The notes: generated from the sequence alone by a model not told the origin. Counted from the first letter of the stretch, positions 10,436 through 18,902 are shown. The stretch is 46,146 bases of DNA from Polyangia bacterium (GCA_030426845.1 JAUHXR010000030.1:1-46146), one strand, 5' to 3'. Numbers and translations: made by a program.

Positions 10436-10452
10436 GTCACCTGGCCGGTGAC
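10436..10452. promoter_or_regulatory. Second palindrome similar to 8594-8612
   Basis: GTCACCTGGCCGGTGAC has 6-bp perfect arms and the same overall length and GGCC core as the site at 8594. It precedes the next gene by about 30 bp. It could be an operator, or a terminator for the gene ending at 10401. Confidence 0.45.
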
Positions 10453-10482
10453 GACCGGCGCGCCCGCGACGCGGGGAGCCCG

Positions 10483-11148
10483 ATGGATCGCCGATTGCTC
10501 TTCCGAGTGACCATGACCGCCCACGCATCGAGAGCTGCCCTCGCCGCCCCCTGGCTGACCCTCGCGCTCCTCGCGCCGCTCGCCTTCGCCGCGCCGGCGC
10601 GCGCGACCGTCCTCGTCGACGTGCCGCTCGAGGACATGGCGCGCGACGCGGACGTGATCGTCGTCGGCACGGTCGTCCGCTCGGAGGCCCGCCTCGTCCT
10701 CGACCCGGCCCGCGGCGCCGACCCGCACACCTTCACCACCGTCCAGGTCCACGAGTGGATCGTCGGGCCGGGCGGGCGCGAGGTCGTGGTGGAGGAGCTC
10801 GGCGGCGAGGCGATGGGGCAGGGCCTCGCGATCGCGGGGACGGCCGAGTACGCGCCCGGCCAGGAGGTCGTCCTCTTCCTCGAGCGCGCCGGCTCGTCGC
10901 TCCGCACCTACGGGATGGCCCTCGGGCGGTTCGAGATCCGCCGCGGGGTCGGCGGCGCGCCCGACGCGGTGACCCGGGACCTGTCCGACGTCGCCTTCGC
11001 CCGCTGGCGGCGCGGGCGCATGGAGGTCGGCCCGGGCGGCGAGCCCCCGGCCAGCCTGGAGGTGTTCCTCGCCTACGTCCGCCAGATCGCCCGCGGCTAC
11101 CACCCCGCGCCGACGGGACCGCGCGGCCCGACCGGGGTGGCCCAGTGA
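10483..11148 (+). CDS. Secreted protein of unknown function, partner of the metalloprotease
   Basis: A 221-aa protein with a long signal peptide (hydrophobic run LTLALLAPLAFAAPARA). The mature part starts TVLVDVPLEDMARDADVIVVGTV and continues as a compact beta-rich domain (VQVHEWIVGPGGREVVVEELGG, then YAPGQEVVLFLERAG). The pattern suggests a small secreted beta domain, but I cannot name the family. ATG at 10483; an ATG at 10513 is also possible and keeps the signal peptide. The stop overlaps the GTG of the protease gene, so the two proteins are probably made together. It may be a cofactor or inhibitor of the protease, which is an inference from position only. Confidence 0.7.
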   Translation: MDRRLLFRVTMTAHASRAALAAPWLTLALLAPLAFAAPARATVLVDVPLEDMARDADVIVVGTVVRSEARLVLDPARGADPHTFTTVQVHEWIVGPGGREVVVEELGGEAMGQGLAIAGTAEYAPGQEVVLFLERAGSSLRTYGMALGRFEIRRGVGGAPDAVTRDLSDVAFARWRRGRMEVGPGGEPPASLEVFLAYVRQIARGYHPAPTGPRGPTGVAQ

Positions 11149-12965
11149 GCGTCGTCGTCATCGCCTCGGGGACCGGCCGCGCCCTCGCCGCGCTCGGAGC
11201 CCTCGCCTGCCTCGCTGCCGGCCCAGCCTACGCCTGGGAGCCGATCGCGCCCTCGCGGCCGGTGTGGGACGGCCCCGCGCCCTACGCGATCAACCCGAAC
11301 TCCGACGACCTCGGGCCGACGGTCACCGAGACCGAGACGCGCCGCGGCATGGAGGACTGGACGGGCCCCGCCTGCTCCGGTCTGTCGACCCGCTACGACG
11401 GCGTCACCACGCGGACCGCCGGCGTCTCCGACGGCGAGAGCGTCATCAGCTGGATCGAGAGCGGCTGGCGCCACAGCAGCAACGCGATCGGCGTGACGGG
11501 CACCCGCTACACCAGCTCGCGCCTCGTCGAAGCGGACATGGAGATGAACGGGGTCCACTTCACCTGGACGACCGCCTCGGGCAGCGGGAGCAACGTCAAT
11601 GTCTATTCCATCGCGCTCCACGAGGGCGGGCACTACATGGGCCTGGGTCACTCGAGCGACAACCAGGCGATCATGTTCTACGCGTACTCGGGCGGCATCG
11701 GCGCGATGCGCGCGGACGACGAGGCGGGGATCTGCGCGCTCTACCCGGGCGGCGGTGGCGGGCCGTCCGACTGCACGGTGACCGGCTGCCCGAGCGGGCA
11801 GCGCTGCGAGAGCGGGAGCTGCGTGCCCGACGTCCCGAGCGGCGGCGGCGGCGACACCTGCGCGCCCTGCACCGGCCACAGCGCCTGCGGCGACGCCGAC
11901 GACTTCTGCCTCACCTACCCGGACAGCGCGGGCTACTGCGGCCGGGCCTGCGCGGGCGACGCCGATTGCGGCGGCGACCGGTGCCAGACGCTGTCGAACG
12001 GCGCGCGCCAGTGCGTCCGCTTCGTGGGCGACACCCCGTCGTGCGGGGGCGGGGCGCCGAGCGGGTGCAGCGCGGACACCGACTGCGCGAGCGGCGAGCG
12101 CTGCGACACCGCGAGCGGCGCGTGCGTCCCGAACAGCGCCGGGGGCGCCCCGCTCGGCGAGGCGTGCGCGGCCCACGCCGACTGCGCGAGCGGGCTCTGC
12201 TTCGCGGGCTCGTGCAGCCAGAGCTGCGACTGGCCCTCGGGGAGCTGCCCGGCGGGGCTCTACTGCGACGGGGAGGCCACCGGCGCGTGCGGGCCCGGCG
12301 TCTGCCGGCCCGGCGGGACCGGCGCGGCGGCGAACGGCGACGCGTGCGTCGATCATCCCGACTGCGCGAGCCAGTACTGCTTCGACGGCGCGTGCGCGGA
12401 GCCGTGCGATCCCCAGACCGTGGGCGCCTGCCCGAGCGGCGGCGTCTGCCGCGTCGGGAGCCTCGCCTGCCGGGGCGGCTGCGGAGTCGCGGGGAGCCTC
12501 GGCGACCCGTGCGACGCGAACGCGCAGTGCGGCTCGGGGATGTGCGCGACGTCGGAGGGCCGGCAGTTCTGCACCGACCTCTGCGACGCGAGCTCGCCCT
12601 GCCCGACCGGCTACCGCTGCGAGAGCGCCGGTGTGACCGACGTCTGCGTACCGGACGGCGGCGCGCTCGGCGGCGCCTGCGAGGCGAACGCGGACTGCGC
12701 GACCAACATCTGCGCGTTCGAGGAGGAGCGGAGCTACTGCACGCGGATCTGCGACGCGAGCTCGCCCTGCCCCGACGCGATGAGCTGCGTGGACAGCGGC
12801 ACGGTCGGCATCCGGGTCTGCCAGCCGTCCACCGCGGTCGATCCGAGCGGTCGCCCGCAGGGCGTGAGCGGCTGCGGGGTGGCGTCCGCCTCGCCGTCGT
12901 CCTCGTGGCCGTCGTGGCCGCTCCTCCTGCTCGCGACGGCGCTCCTGCGTCGGAGGCGGGGATGA
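11145..12965 (+). CDS. Matrixin-type metalloprotease with Cys-rich repeats and MYXO-CTERM-like tag
   Basis: A 606-aa secreted protease from a GTG overlapping the previous stop. A signal peptide (ALACLAAGPAYAWE) is followed by a zincin domain with HEGGHYMGLGH (zinc ligands His159, His163, His169; catalytic Glu160) and a Met-turn (AIMFY, Met177), which fits M10/matrixin peptidases. About residues 205-560 are cysteine-rich repeats of the type CxxxxDCxxGxC, probably a disulfide-bonded stalk. The end has a Gly-Cys-Gly motif, a hydrophobic span (SWPLLLLATALL) and RRRRG, the layout of a MYXO-CTERM surface-sorting tag. Substrates are unknown. The stop overlaps the start of the CAP lipoprotein. Confidence 0.92.
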   Translation: MSVVVIASGTGRALAALGALACLAAGPAYAWEPIAPSRPVWDGPAPYAINPNSDDLGPTVTETETRRGMEDWTGPACSGLSTRYDGVTTRTAGVSDGESVISWIESGWRHSSNAIGVTGTRYTSSRLVEADMEMNGVHFTWTTASGSGSNVNVYSIALHEGGHYMGLGHSSDNQAIMFYAYSGGIGAMRADDEAGICALYPGGGGGPSDCTVTGCPSGQRCESGSCVPDVPSGGGGDTCAPCTGHSACGDADDFCLTYPDSAGYCGRACAGDADCGGDRCQTLSNGARQCVRFVGDTPSCGGGAPSGCSADTDCASGERCDTASGACVPNSAGGAPLGEACAAHADCASGLCFAGSCSQSCDWPSGSCPAGLYCDGEATGACGPGVCRPGGTGAAANGDACVDHPDCASQYCFDGACAEPCDPQTVGACPSGGVCRVGSLACRGGCGVAGSLGDPCDANAQCGSGMCATSEGRQFCTDLCDASSPCPTGYRCESAGVTDVCVPDGGALGGACEANADCATNICAFEEERSYCTRICDASSPCPDAMSCVDSGTVGIRVCQPSTAVDPSGRPQGVSGCGVASASPSSSWPSWPLLLLATALLRRRRG

Positions 12966-13705
12966 GCCCGCGCCCGTTCGTCCTCCTCGCGCTGCTCGCC
13001 GGCCTCGCGGCGGGGTGCGAGGGCCAGCTCCTGATCGAGCGGCCGGGCGGGGACGCGGGCCGGCCCTCGACCCCGCGGGTGGAGATCGACGCGGGCGCCT
13101 CGGGCGCGGACGCGGGTCCGGCGATCCCGCTCGGCGACGCGGGGCCCGGCGCGCCCGGGTGCGCCCTGCCCGCCGAGGGGACCTGCGAGGGCACGGTCGC
13201 GCGCTGGTGCAGCGGCGGGCAGGCGCAGAGCGAGGACTGCGCGAGCACGGGTCGGACCTGCGAGGTCGGCGCGAGCGGCGGACGCGCGGGCTGCGTCGAC
13301 CCGGTCGCCCCGCCCCCCGGCTGCGGCTCGACCGAGGAGCTCGCGGTGATCGACCTGGCCAACCAGGCCCGGGCGGCGAACGGCGCGGGCGCGCTCACCT
13401 GCGACGCCCTCATGGCCCAGGCGGCGCGCAAGCACAGCCAGGACATGTGCAATCAGGGTTACTTCAGCCACCAGGGCCTCGACGGCCGCAGCCCGTTCGA
13501 CCGCATGCGCGACGAGGGCGTGACCTTCGGGACCGCGGGGGAGAACATCGCCCAGGGTCAGCGCGACGCGGCCGCGGTGCACAACGCCTGGATGAACAGC
13601 AGCGGCCACCGCCGAAACATCCTCAACGGCGCCTTCGGCCGGATCGGCGTCGGCCTCGAGGAGTGTGCGGGGAGAATGTACTGGACGCAGGTCTTCGCCG
13701 ACTGA
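12962..13705 (+). CDS. Lipoprotein with CAP/SCP (PR-1-like) domain
   Basis: A 247-aa protein with lipobox LAAGC (Cys19). The stalk begins EGQLLIERPGG and ends DAGPGAPGC, matching the thioredoxin-like lipoprotein at 8714. A small Cys-containing segment follows, then a CAP domain (about 125-247) with NQARAANGAGALTCD, AARKHSQDMCNQGYFSHQ, GENIAQGQ and HRRNILNGAFGRIGVG. The paired His and Glu residues of the CAP cavity are present. Bacterial CAP proteins are secreted and their activity is usually unknown. It is the last gene of the coupled cluster. Confidence 0.88.
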   Translation: MSPRPFVLLALLAGLAAGCEGQLLIERPGGDAGRPSTPRVEIDAGASGADAGPAIPLGDAGPGAPGCALPAEGTCEGTVARWCSGGQAQSEDCASTGRTCEVGASGGRAGCVDPVAPPPGCGSTEELAVIDLANQARAANGAGALTCDALMAQAARKHSQDMCNQGYFSHQGLDGRSPFDRMRDEGVTFGTAGENIAQGQRDAAAVHNAWMNSSGHRRNILNGAFGRIGVGLEECAGRMYWTQVFAD

Positions 13706-13711
13706 TCCGAC

Positions 13712-13728
13712 CTGGCACGACGCCTGCT
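13712..13728 (+). promoter_or_regulatory. Sigma54 (-24/-12) promoter
   Basis: CTGGCACGACGCCTGCT matches the consensus YTGGCACGRNNNTTGCW at all but one position, with GG and GC correctly spaced. It lies 53 bp before the ATG at 13781 with a GGAGGAAG ribosome site between. An inverted copy of its -24 element (CGTGCCAG) sits at 13753-13760. Transcription would start near 13740. Confidence 0.75.
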
Positions 13729-13780
13729 GCTCTCCCCGGAACGGGCCGGATCCGTGCCAGCCCGTGCCGGAGGAAGCCCG

Positions 13781-15058
13781 ATGAGTCACACGCGCTGGTA
13801 CGACCCGATCCTCGAGCACCCCGTCGCGCGGGGGGTGGCGGGCTCCCTCGCCGCCGCGGGCGCGGCCGGGCTGCTGATGACGGCGACCCCGGCCGAGGCG
13901 CAAGACCTCGTGACGCCCTACGGCGCGGGGGGGGTGCTCATCGGCTACCAGTGGGGCGCCGAGGACAACGCGGGCAATGGGCTGCTCTGGGGCGTCGAGG
14001 GGCGCGGCGGCGTCATGCTCGCCGATCAGTTCGGCGGCCCGGCGATGGCCGCCAACGCGGTGGGTCGGTTCAGCTTCGTGAACCTCGACCCTCAGCTCCA
14101 CTTCGGCGGGCAGATCGGAGGGGGCTTCGGGATGGTCTTCGGCGTGTTCGACGTCACGCTCGGGCACCGGTGGGGCCCGCATGGCGGGTTCAGCATGCCG
14201 CTGGGCTTCGAGCTCCAGGTCCACGCGGCGAGCACGTTCGTGCGCCTGGATCCGCTCCTCTGGCAGGGCGCGGTCGGCGGCGGCGTGAGCTGGATGCCCC
14301 GCGAGATGCTCGTCGGGTTCGCGGTGCCGGGGCGCCCGCTCCACGCCGAGGAGGGGCACGCCGCGCTCCCCGCGGTGACGCGCCTCGACGAGGAGCGTCC
14401 GCCCGACGACGTCGATCCCGAGCTCGCCGCCGTCCTCGCCACCGAGTGGGCGCACCGCGCGCAGGGCGAGTGGGCGTCGGTGCCCGCGTTCCTCCAGCTC
14501 GCCGATCAGCTCGCGCGGGTCGCCGCGCCCGCGTCGCTCGTGCGCCGGGCCCGCGAGGCGGCGGCCGACGAGGCGCGCCACGCGATCGCGACCGCGCGTG
14601 CGTCGATGGTCTACGGCGGGGCGCCGCTCACGCTCGGCGCGGTCTCCCCGCACACCCGCCGGCCTGCCGAGGGGCTCGACGCGCTGCGCCGCCTCGCGGC
14701 CGAGAGCTGGGTGGACGGATGCCTCGGCGAAGGCAAGGCCGCCGCCGCGGTCGCCCGGGAGTCGCAGCTCGCGCCCCACGCCGCGCAGCGCGCGATGCAG
14801 CTCACGATCGCCCGCGACGAGGCGCGCCACGCCGAGCTCGCCTGGGACGTGCTCGCGTGGACCGTCGCCGCGGGGGGCGACGACGTCCGCCACGCGGTCG
14901 ACGCCCTCCGCGACGCCTCGCCGTCCGAGCGCACCTCGGGCCTCGACGGTGGCCTCGATCTACGTTCGCACGGCCTCTTGTCGGAGCCGGAGCACGCTGG
15001 GCTGGCGTCGGCGCTCCGCGAGCGCGCCGCGAGCCGCCTCGCGGCCGTGCTCGGCTGA
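13781..15058 (+). CDS. Barrel-like N-domain fused to ferritin-like di-iron domain
   Basis: A 425-aa protein with a good ribosome site (GGAGGAAG) before ATG 13781. The N-terminus has a hydrophobic export segment ending in ATPAEAQD. About residues 40-185 are Gly- and aromatic-rich beta strands (GAGGVLIGYQWGAEDNAG, GGQIGGGFGMVFGVFDVTLG) resembling an outer membrane or periplasmic beta domain. From about 200 to 410 it is helical with two EARH motifs (ADEARHA and RDEARHAELAW), each preceded by a Glu-containing helix, the ligand pattern of ferritin-like di-iron proteins. The role is unknown; an envelope oxidase or metal protein is plausible. One uninterrupted frame covers both halves. A strong sigma54 promoter lies upstream. 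Confidence 0.75.
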   Translation: MSHTRWYDPILEHPVARGVAGSLAAAGAAGLLMTATPAEAQDLVTPYGAGGVLIGYQWGAEDNAGNGLLWGVEGRGGVMLADQFGGPAMAANAVGRFSFVNLDPQLHFGGQIGGGFGMVFGVFDVTLGHRWGPHGGFSMPLGFELQVHAASTFVRLDPLLWQGAVGGGVSWMPREMLVGFAVPGRPLHAEEGHAALPAVTRLDEERPPDDVDPELAAVLATEWAHRAQGEWASVPAFLQLADQLARVAAPASLVRRAREAAADEARHAIATARASMVYGGAPLTLGAVSPHTRRPAEGLDALRRLAAESWVDGCLGEGKAAAAVARESQLAPHAAQRAMQLTIARDEARHAELAWDVLAWTVAAGGDDVRHAVDALRDASPSERTSGLDGGLDLRSHGLLSEPEHAGLASALRERAASRLAAVLG

Positions 15059-15086
15059 GGCGCTCAGGGCGTCTGCCCTCCTACCT

Positions 15087-15449
15087 CTACTGACCGTCGG
15101 CGCGCGCGAGGACGAGCTGGAGCAGCAGCTCGTGCGGGCCGAGCGGGGGCGCGACCCGGTGACGCACGCCGGGGTGCGCGGCGGCGGCCTCGGCGACCAG
15201 GCGCGGCACGTCCTCGCTCGCGTGTCGCCCGGGCCCGAGGAAGTAGGGCACGGCGACCACCTCGTCGGCCCCCGCGGCCACGCAGGCCGCGAAGCCCTGA
15301 GCGATCGTCGGCTCGGCGAGCTCCATGTGCGCCGCCTCCACCAGGTCGTCGGTGCGCGCGCGCAGCGCCTCGACGATCTCGTGGAGCAGCTCGTTCGACG
15401 CGGCTCGCCGGCTGCCGTGGTCGATCAGCAGGATCGCGCGTCGGCTCAC
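15087..15449 (-). CDS. Small CbiX-type sirohydrochlorin chelatase
   Basis: A 120-aa single-domain protein of the CbiX/CbiX-short family that inserts Co or Ni (sometimes Fe) into sirohydrochlorin. Metal-chelating His11 lies in LLIDHGSR and His76 in VPYFLGPGRH, and ELAEPTI and GADEVVAVPYF are typical. It is half the length of two-domain bacterial CbiX/CbiK, so it should dimerise. No other cobalamin or siroheme gene is in the window. The GTG start at 15449 overlaps the TGA of the giant kinase gene upstream, so translation is coupled. That partnership is odd. The gene could alternatively be named sirB-like. Confidence 0.82.
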   Translation of the reverse strand: MSRRAILLIDHGSRRAASNELLHEIVEALRARTDDLVEAAHMELAEPTIAQGFAACVAAGADEVVAVPYFLGPGRHASEDVPRLVAEAAAAHPGVRHRVAPPLGPHELLLQLVLARADGQ

Positions 15450-18400
15450 GCGGTGGCCCTCGCGATCGCGGCCGCGAGGATGCGCTCGGCGAGGCGCGCC
15501 TCGAGGTAGGTGTCGCGCGGGGCGGGGCGGCCGCTCGGCCCAGGCGCGGCGAGCGGCGCGCGGGCCGCCTCGGCCAGGGCGAGCTCCACCTCGGCCGCCG
15601 CCGGGTCGCGGAGCGCGCGCGCGACGTGGACGTGGCCGCGCTGGGCCGCCACGAGGGCTCGCGCCACGTAGTCGGACGGCTCGATCGCGTCGAGCAGCCG
15701 ATCGAGCGCGCGCGCGCAGCCCTCGGCGTCGCCCTCCATCGCGCGGAGCACGGCCCGCATCGAGCGGTAGGTCCACCGGTCCTTGTCGTCCTCGCTCTCG
15801 AGCCGAGGGGCCGCGAGGTCGAGCTGGGCGCGCGCCGCGTCCACCTCACCGCGCTCGAGCGCGAGCAGCGCCCGGTACCCCGCGATCACGTGCCGGTGGT
15901 AGGTCGGGTGCGGGGCCGCGAGCGCCGCCGCCTCGACGAGCAGCCGGTCCGCCTCGAGGAGCGCGCCCTGCTCGTGGCGCAGCGCGGCGAGGGTGGCGCT
16001 CGCGAAGGCCTCCATCAGGTGATTGCCGAGGCTCCGCCCGATCTCGACCGCCCGCTGATACGCGTTGGCCGCGCCCTCGAGCTCGCCCTGCGCGTGGCGC
16101 GCGAGCCCGAGGTTGCAGAACGCCATCCCGCGCAGCTCGGTCTTGCCCGCGGCCTCGAGCATCGGCAGCGCCTCCTCGAACAGCGCCTGCGCGCCGCGAG
16201 GCTCGCCCTGCACGAAGCGCACGATCCCCAGCCGCGCGAGCGCGAGGGCCTGAGCGCCCTGGTGATCCTTGCCGATGAGCAGCTCGAGCGAGCGCTCGAT
16301 CCGCGCCTGCCCCTCGTCGGCCCGCTCGATCTGGCTCAGCGCTATCCCCCCGTCGATCAGGGCCAGGCCCGCGAGGAGCGCGTCGCCGCGCGCCATCGCG
16401 CCGCCGTAGGCGAGCTCGGCGAGGCGGGCCCCCTCGTGGAACTGCCCCTGCTCGGTCGCGAGCTGGGCCCGCGCGAGCAGGAGGCGCGGACGGAGGTGGG
16501 GCGGCAGCGCGCCGTCCACCCGGTGGCGCACCTCCTCGAAGAGCTCGATCGCCCCGTTGAGCCCGCGGCCGAGCTTGCGGGCGTTGACCAGCGCGATGAG
16601 CCCCATCGCGGCCACGATCGCGACGGGCCCGGTCATCGGGTCGCTCCGACCCACGTGCTGGACGGCCTGCACGAGGTTGTCGAGCTCGAGCCCGAGCTGG
16701 ACGAAGCGCTCGCGCTCCGGCTCGGCCTGGCCCTCGATCTCGCCGAGGCGGTGGCACTCCTGGATGTAGCGCATCGCGTGGCGGGTCCGCGCCCCCGACT
16801 CGCGCCCGGACTCGGCGAGGCGCGCGGCCGCGAAGTCGCGGATGCTCTGGTAGCAGCCGAGCCGCGGCCCGGCCGGCGAGCGGTCGCTCGGCCAGACGTA
16901 GATCATCGACTTGTCGCGCAGCCGCCCCAGGACGTCGAGCACGTGGTCGCCGCCCTCGAGCCGCACCACGTGCTCCGCGTCGGCCGCGCGGAAGCCGCCG
17001 CGGAACACCGAGCACTGGGCCAGCGCCGAGCGCTCCTCCGCGTCCAGCAGCTCCCAGCTCCAGGCGATCGCCGCCTCGAGGGTGCGGTGGCGGCCGGTCG
17101 AGTCGTGGTCGCCGGTGCTCAGCGCGTCGAAGCGGTCGTGCATGCGGCGCAGTAGCTCCCGCGCGCCGAGCATCGCGAGCCGCGGCGCGGCCAGCTCGAT
17201 CGCCAGGGGGATCCCGTCGAGGAGCCCCACCAGCTCGGCGAGCAGCGCCGCGTCGGGCGCCGGGTCGTAGCCCGGGTGGTAGCGCGCGACCCGCTCGAGC
17301 AGCAGGCGCACCGCGTCGGCGTCGAGCGGATCGCGCCCGGGGATCGGGCCGTCGAGAGGCGGCAGGGCGATCACCTGCTCGGCCCCGATCGCGAGCCGCT
17401 CGCGCGAGGTCACGAGGAAGCGCACCCCCGGGGCCGCCTCGATCCAGCCGGAGATCGCGGGCGCGATCGCGCGGGTGAGGTGCTCGACGTTGTCGAGGAC
17501 CAACGTGCCGGCGTTGCGGTGGCCCAGCACCGCGGCGACCTGCGCCGGCTCGGGGCTCGGCGCGGTGCCGAGCGCGCCCAGCACCGCGGCGCAGACCTCC
17601 GGGAGGGTCGCGCACTCGCTCAGGTCGACCATCGTCGCCGGCGGGTGAGTCGCCGCGTAGCGCTCGGCGAGCCGGGTCTTGCCGATCCCACCCGGCCCGA
17701 GGAGCGTCACCAGCGGTTGCCCCTCGGCCAGCCGGCGCTCGATGCGCGCGAGCTCCGCGTGCCGACCCACGAACCCGCCGCGCGCGCGCTCACGGGTGAC
17801 CGACCCGACGAGGCCCGGGTCGATCGGCTCGGCGATCGTGTCGGCGGACTCGTCGATCGTGTGCGGCCGGCGCGTGATCCCGGGCAGCATCACGGTGATC
17901 GGCGCGTCTGGCAGCGCGGCTTGCCGCAGCGCGTCCGCGAAGCTCGGCGCGTCCGGCCACCGCGCGTCGCGATCCACCGCGAGGCCGCGGTCCACCGCCG
18001 CGGTGAGCCACGCGGGCAGCCCGTCGACCAGGCTCCCGAGGGGCGGGGCGCGCCCGCTGCAGACGTCCAGGACGAGCTGCGCGTAGGTCTCGGCCTCGAA
18101 CGGCATGCGCCCGGTCAGCATCTCGAAGAGCACCACCGCGACGGAGTAGAGGTCCGCCCGCGCGTCGGCCGCGCGCAGCGACAGGAGCTGCTCGGGGGCC
18201 ATGTAGCCGGGAGTGCCGAGGGTCGCGCCGGAGTCGGTGAGGCCGCCGAGGCCCGGGGTGGTGGCGAGGCTCGCGATCCCGAAGTCGAGCAGCTTCACGT
18301 GGGCCGCGGCGCGCGGCTCCTCGAGCGAGACGCCCTCGAGCATGATGTTGGCCGGCTTGATGTCGCGGTGGAGCACCCCCGCGGCGTGGGCCGCCGCCAC

Positions 18401-18847
18401 GGCGTCGAGGACCTGCAGGGCGATCCCGACCGCCCGGGCCGGGCTCAGCGCCCGCTCGTGCCCGAGGAGCGCGCGCAGGTCGATCCCCTCGATCCGCTCC
18501 ATCACCACGAAGGGGAGCCCCTCGGGCGTCACCCCCGCGTCGTAGACCTGGACGACGTGCGGGTGGTCGATCGCCCCGCCGGCCCGGGACTCGCGCAGCA
18601 GCCGCTCGGTCTGGGCCGGGTCGTCGAGCCGCTCGTGCCGGAGCATCTTGATCGCGACGACCCGCCCGATCGCGGGCTGCTCGGCGAGGTAGACCGACGC
18701 GAAGCCGCCGCCGCCGATCCACTGGCGGATGAAGTAGCGATCGACCTGCGATCCGCACGGCCCTGGCCGGCTCGCCAGGGCGCCCGTCACGGGGCAGCGG
18801 GGCAGCGCGTCGTGGGCCGTCCCGCAGTGAGAGCATCCGCCGCTCAT
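15446..18847 (-). CDS. Ser/Thr kinase fused to NTPase and TPR region
   Basis: An 1133-aa multidomain regulator. ATG 18847 is chosen because it starts a short zinc-ribbon-like segment (CSHCGTAHDALPRC) directly before the kinase. The kinase (about 40-300) has GGGGFASVYLA, AIKML, HRDIKPAN, DFGIA and YMAPEQ. A STAND/NB-ARC-type ATPase follows, with P-loop LLGPGGIGKT (about 380), Walker B-like GTLVLDNVEH and the sensor region FLVTSRERL. The last 500 residues are TPR-like helical repeats (for example AFCNLGLARHAQGELEGAANAY). The layout resembles LuxR/MalT-like or SARP-type sensors with a kinase in place of a DNA-binding domain. No transmembrane helix is apparent. It is divergent from the ECF sigma gene. 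Confidence 0.9.
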   Translation of the reverse strand: MSGGCSHCGTAHDALPRCPVTGALASRPGPCGSQVDRYFIRQWIGGGGFASVYLAEQPAIGRVVAIKMLRHERLDDPAQTERLLRESRAGGAIDHPHVVQVYDAGVTPEGLPFVVMERIEGIDLRALLGHERALSPARAVGIALQVLDAVAAAHAAGVLHRDIKPANIMLEGVSLEEPRAAAHVKLLDFGIASLATTPGLGGLTDSGATLGTPGYMAPEQLLSLRAADARADLYSVAVVLFEMLTGRMPFEAETYAQLVLDVCSGRAPPLGSLVDGLPAWLTAAVDRGLAVDRDARWPDAPSFADALRQAALPDAPITVMLPGITRRPHTIDESADTIAEPIDPGLVGSVTRERARGGFVGRHAELARIERRLAEGQPLVTLLGPGGIGKTRLAERYAATHPPATMVDLSECATLPEVCAAVLGALGTAPSPEPAQVAAVLGHRNAGTLVLDNVEHLTRAIAPAISGWIEAAPGVRFLVTSRERLAIGAEQVIALPPLDGPIPGRDPLDADAVRLLLERVARYHPGYDPAPDAALLAELVGLLDGIPLAIELAAPRLAMLGARELLRRMHDRFDALSTGDHDSTGRHRTLEAAIAWSWELLDAEERSALAQCSVFRGGFRAADAEHVVRLEGGDHVLDVLGRLRDKSMIYVWPSDRSPAGPRLGCYQSIRDFAAARLAESGRESGARTRHAMRYIQECHRLGEIEGQAEPERERFVQLGLELDNLVQAVQHVGRSDPMTGPVAIVAAMGLIALVNARKLGRGLNGAIELFEEVRHRVDGALPPHLRPRLLLARAQLATEQGQFHEGARLAELAYGGAMARGDALLAGLALIDGGIALSQIERADEGQARIERSLELLIGKDHQGAQALALARLGIVRFVQGEPRGAQALFEEALPMLEAAGKTELRGMAFCNLGLARHAQGELEGAANAYQRAVEIGRSLGNHLMEAFASATLAALRHEQGALLEADRLLVEAAALAAPHPTYHRHVIAGYRALLALERGEVDAARAQLDLAAPRLESEDDKDRWTYRSMRAVLRAMEGDAEGCARALDRLLDAIEPSDYVARALVAAQRGHVHVARALRDPAAAEVELALAEAARAPLAAPGPSGRPAPRDTYLEARLAERILAAAIARATA

Positions 18848-18902
18848 CGGCCCCGGTAAGCTATCACCTTTACCTCGACGCGACGGCCTGGCTAACTTCC
18901 GC

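Noticed and set aside
13745-13760. Second sigma54 promoter on the minus strand (CTGGCACG-GATCCGGCC)
   Set aside because: GG and GC spacing is right but the -12 box is CCGGCC, far from TTGCW. It would make antisense RNA to the CAP gene; kept only as a note.
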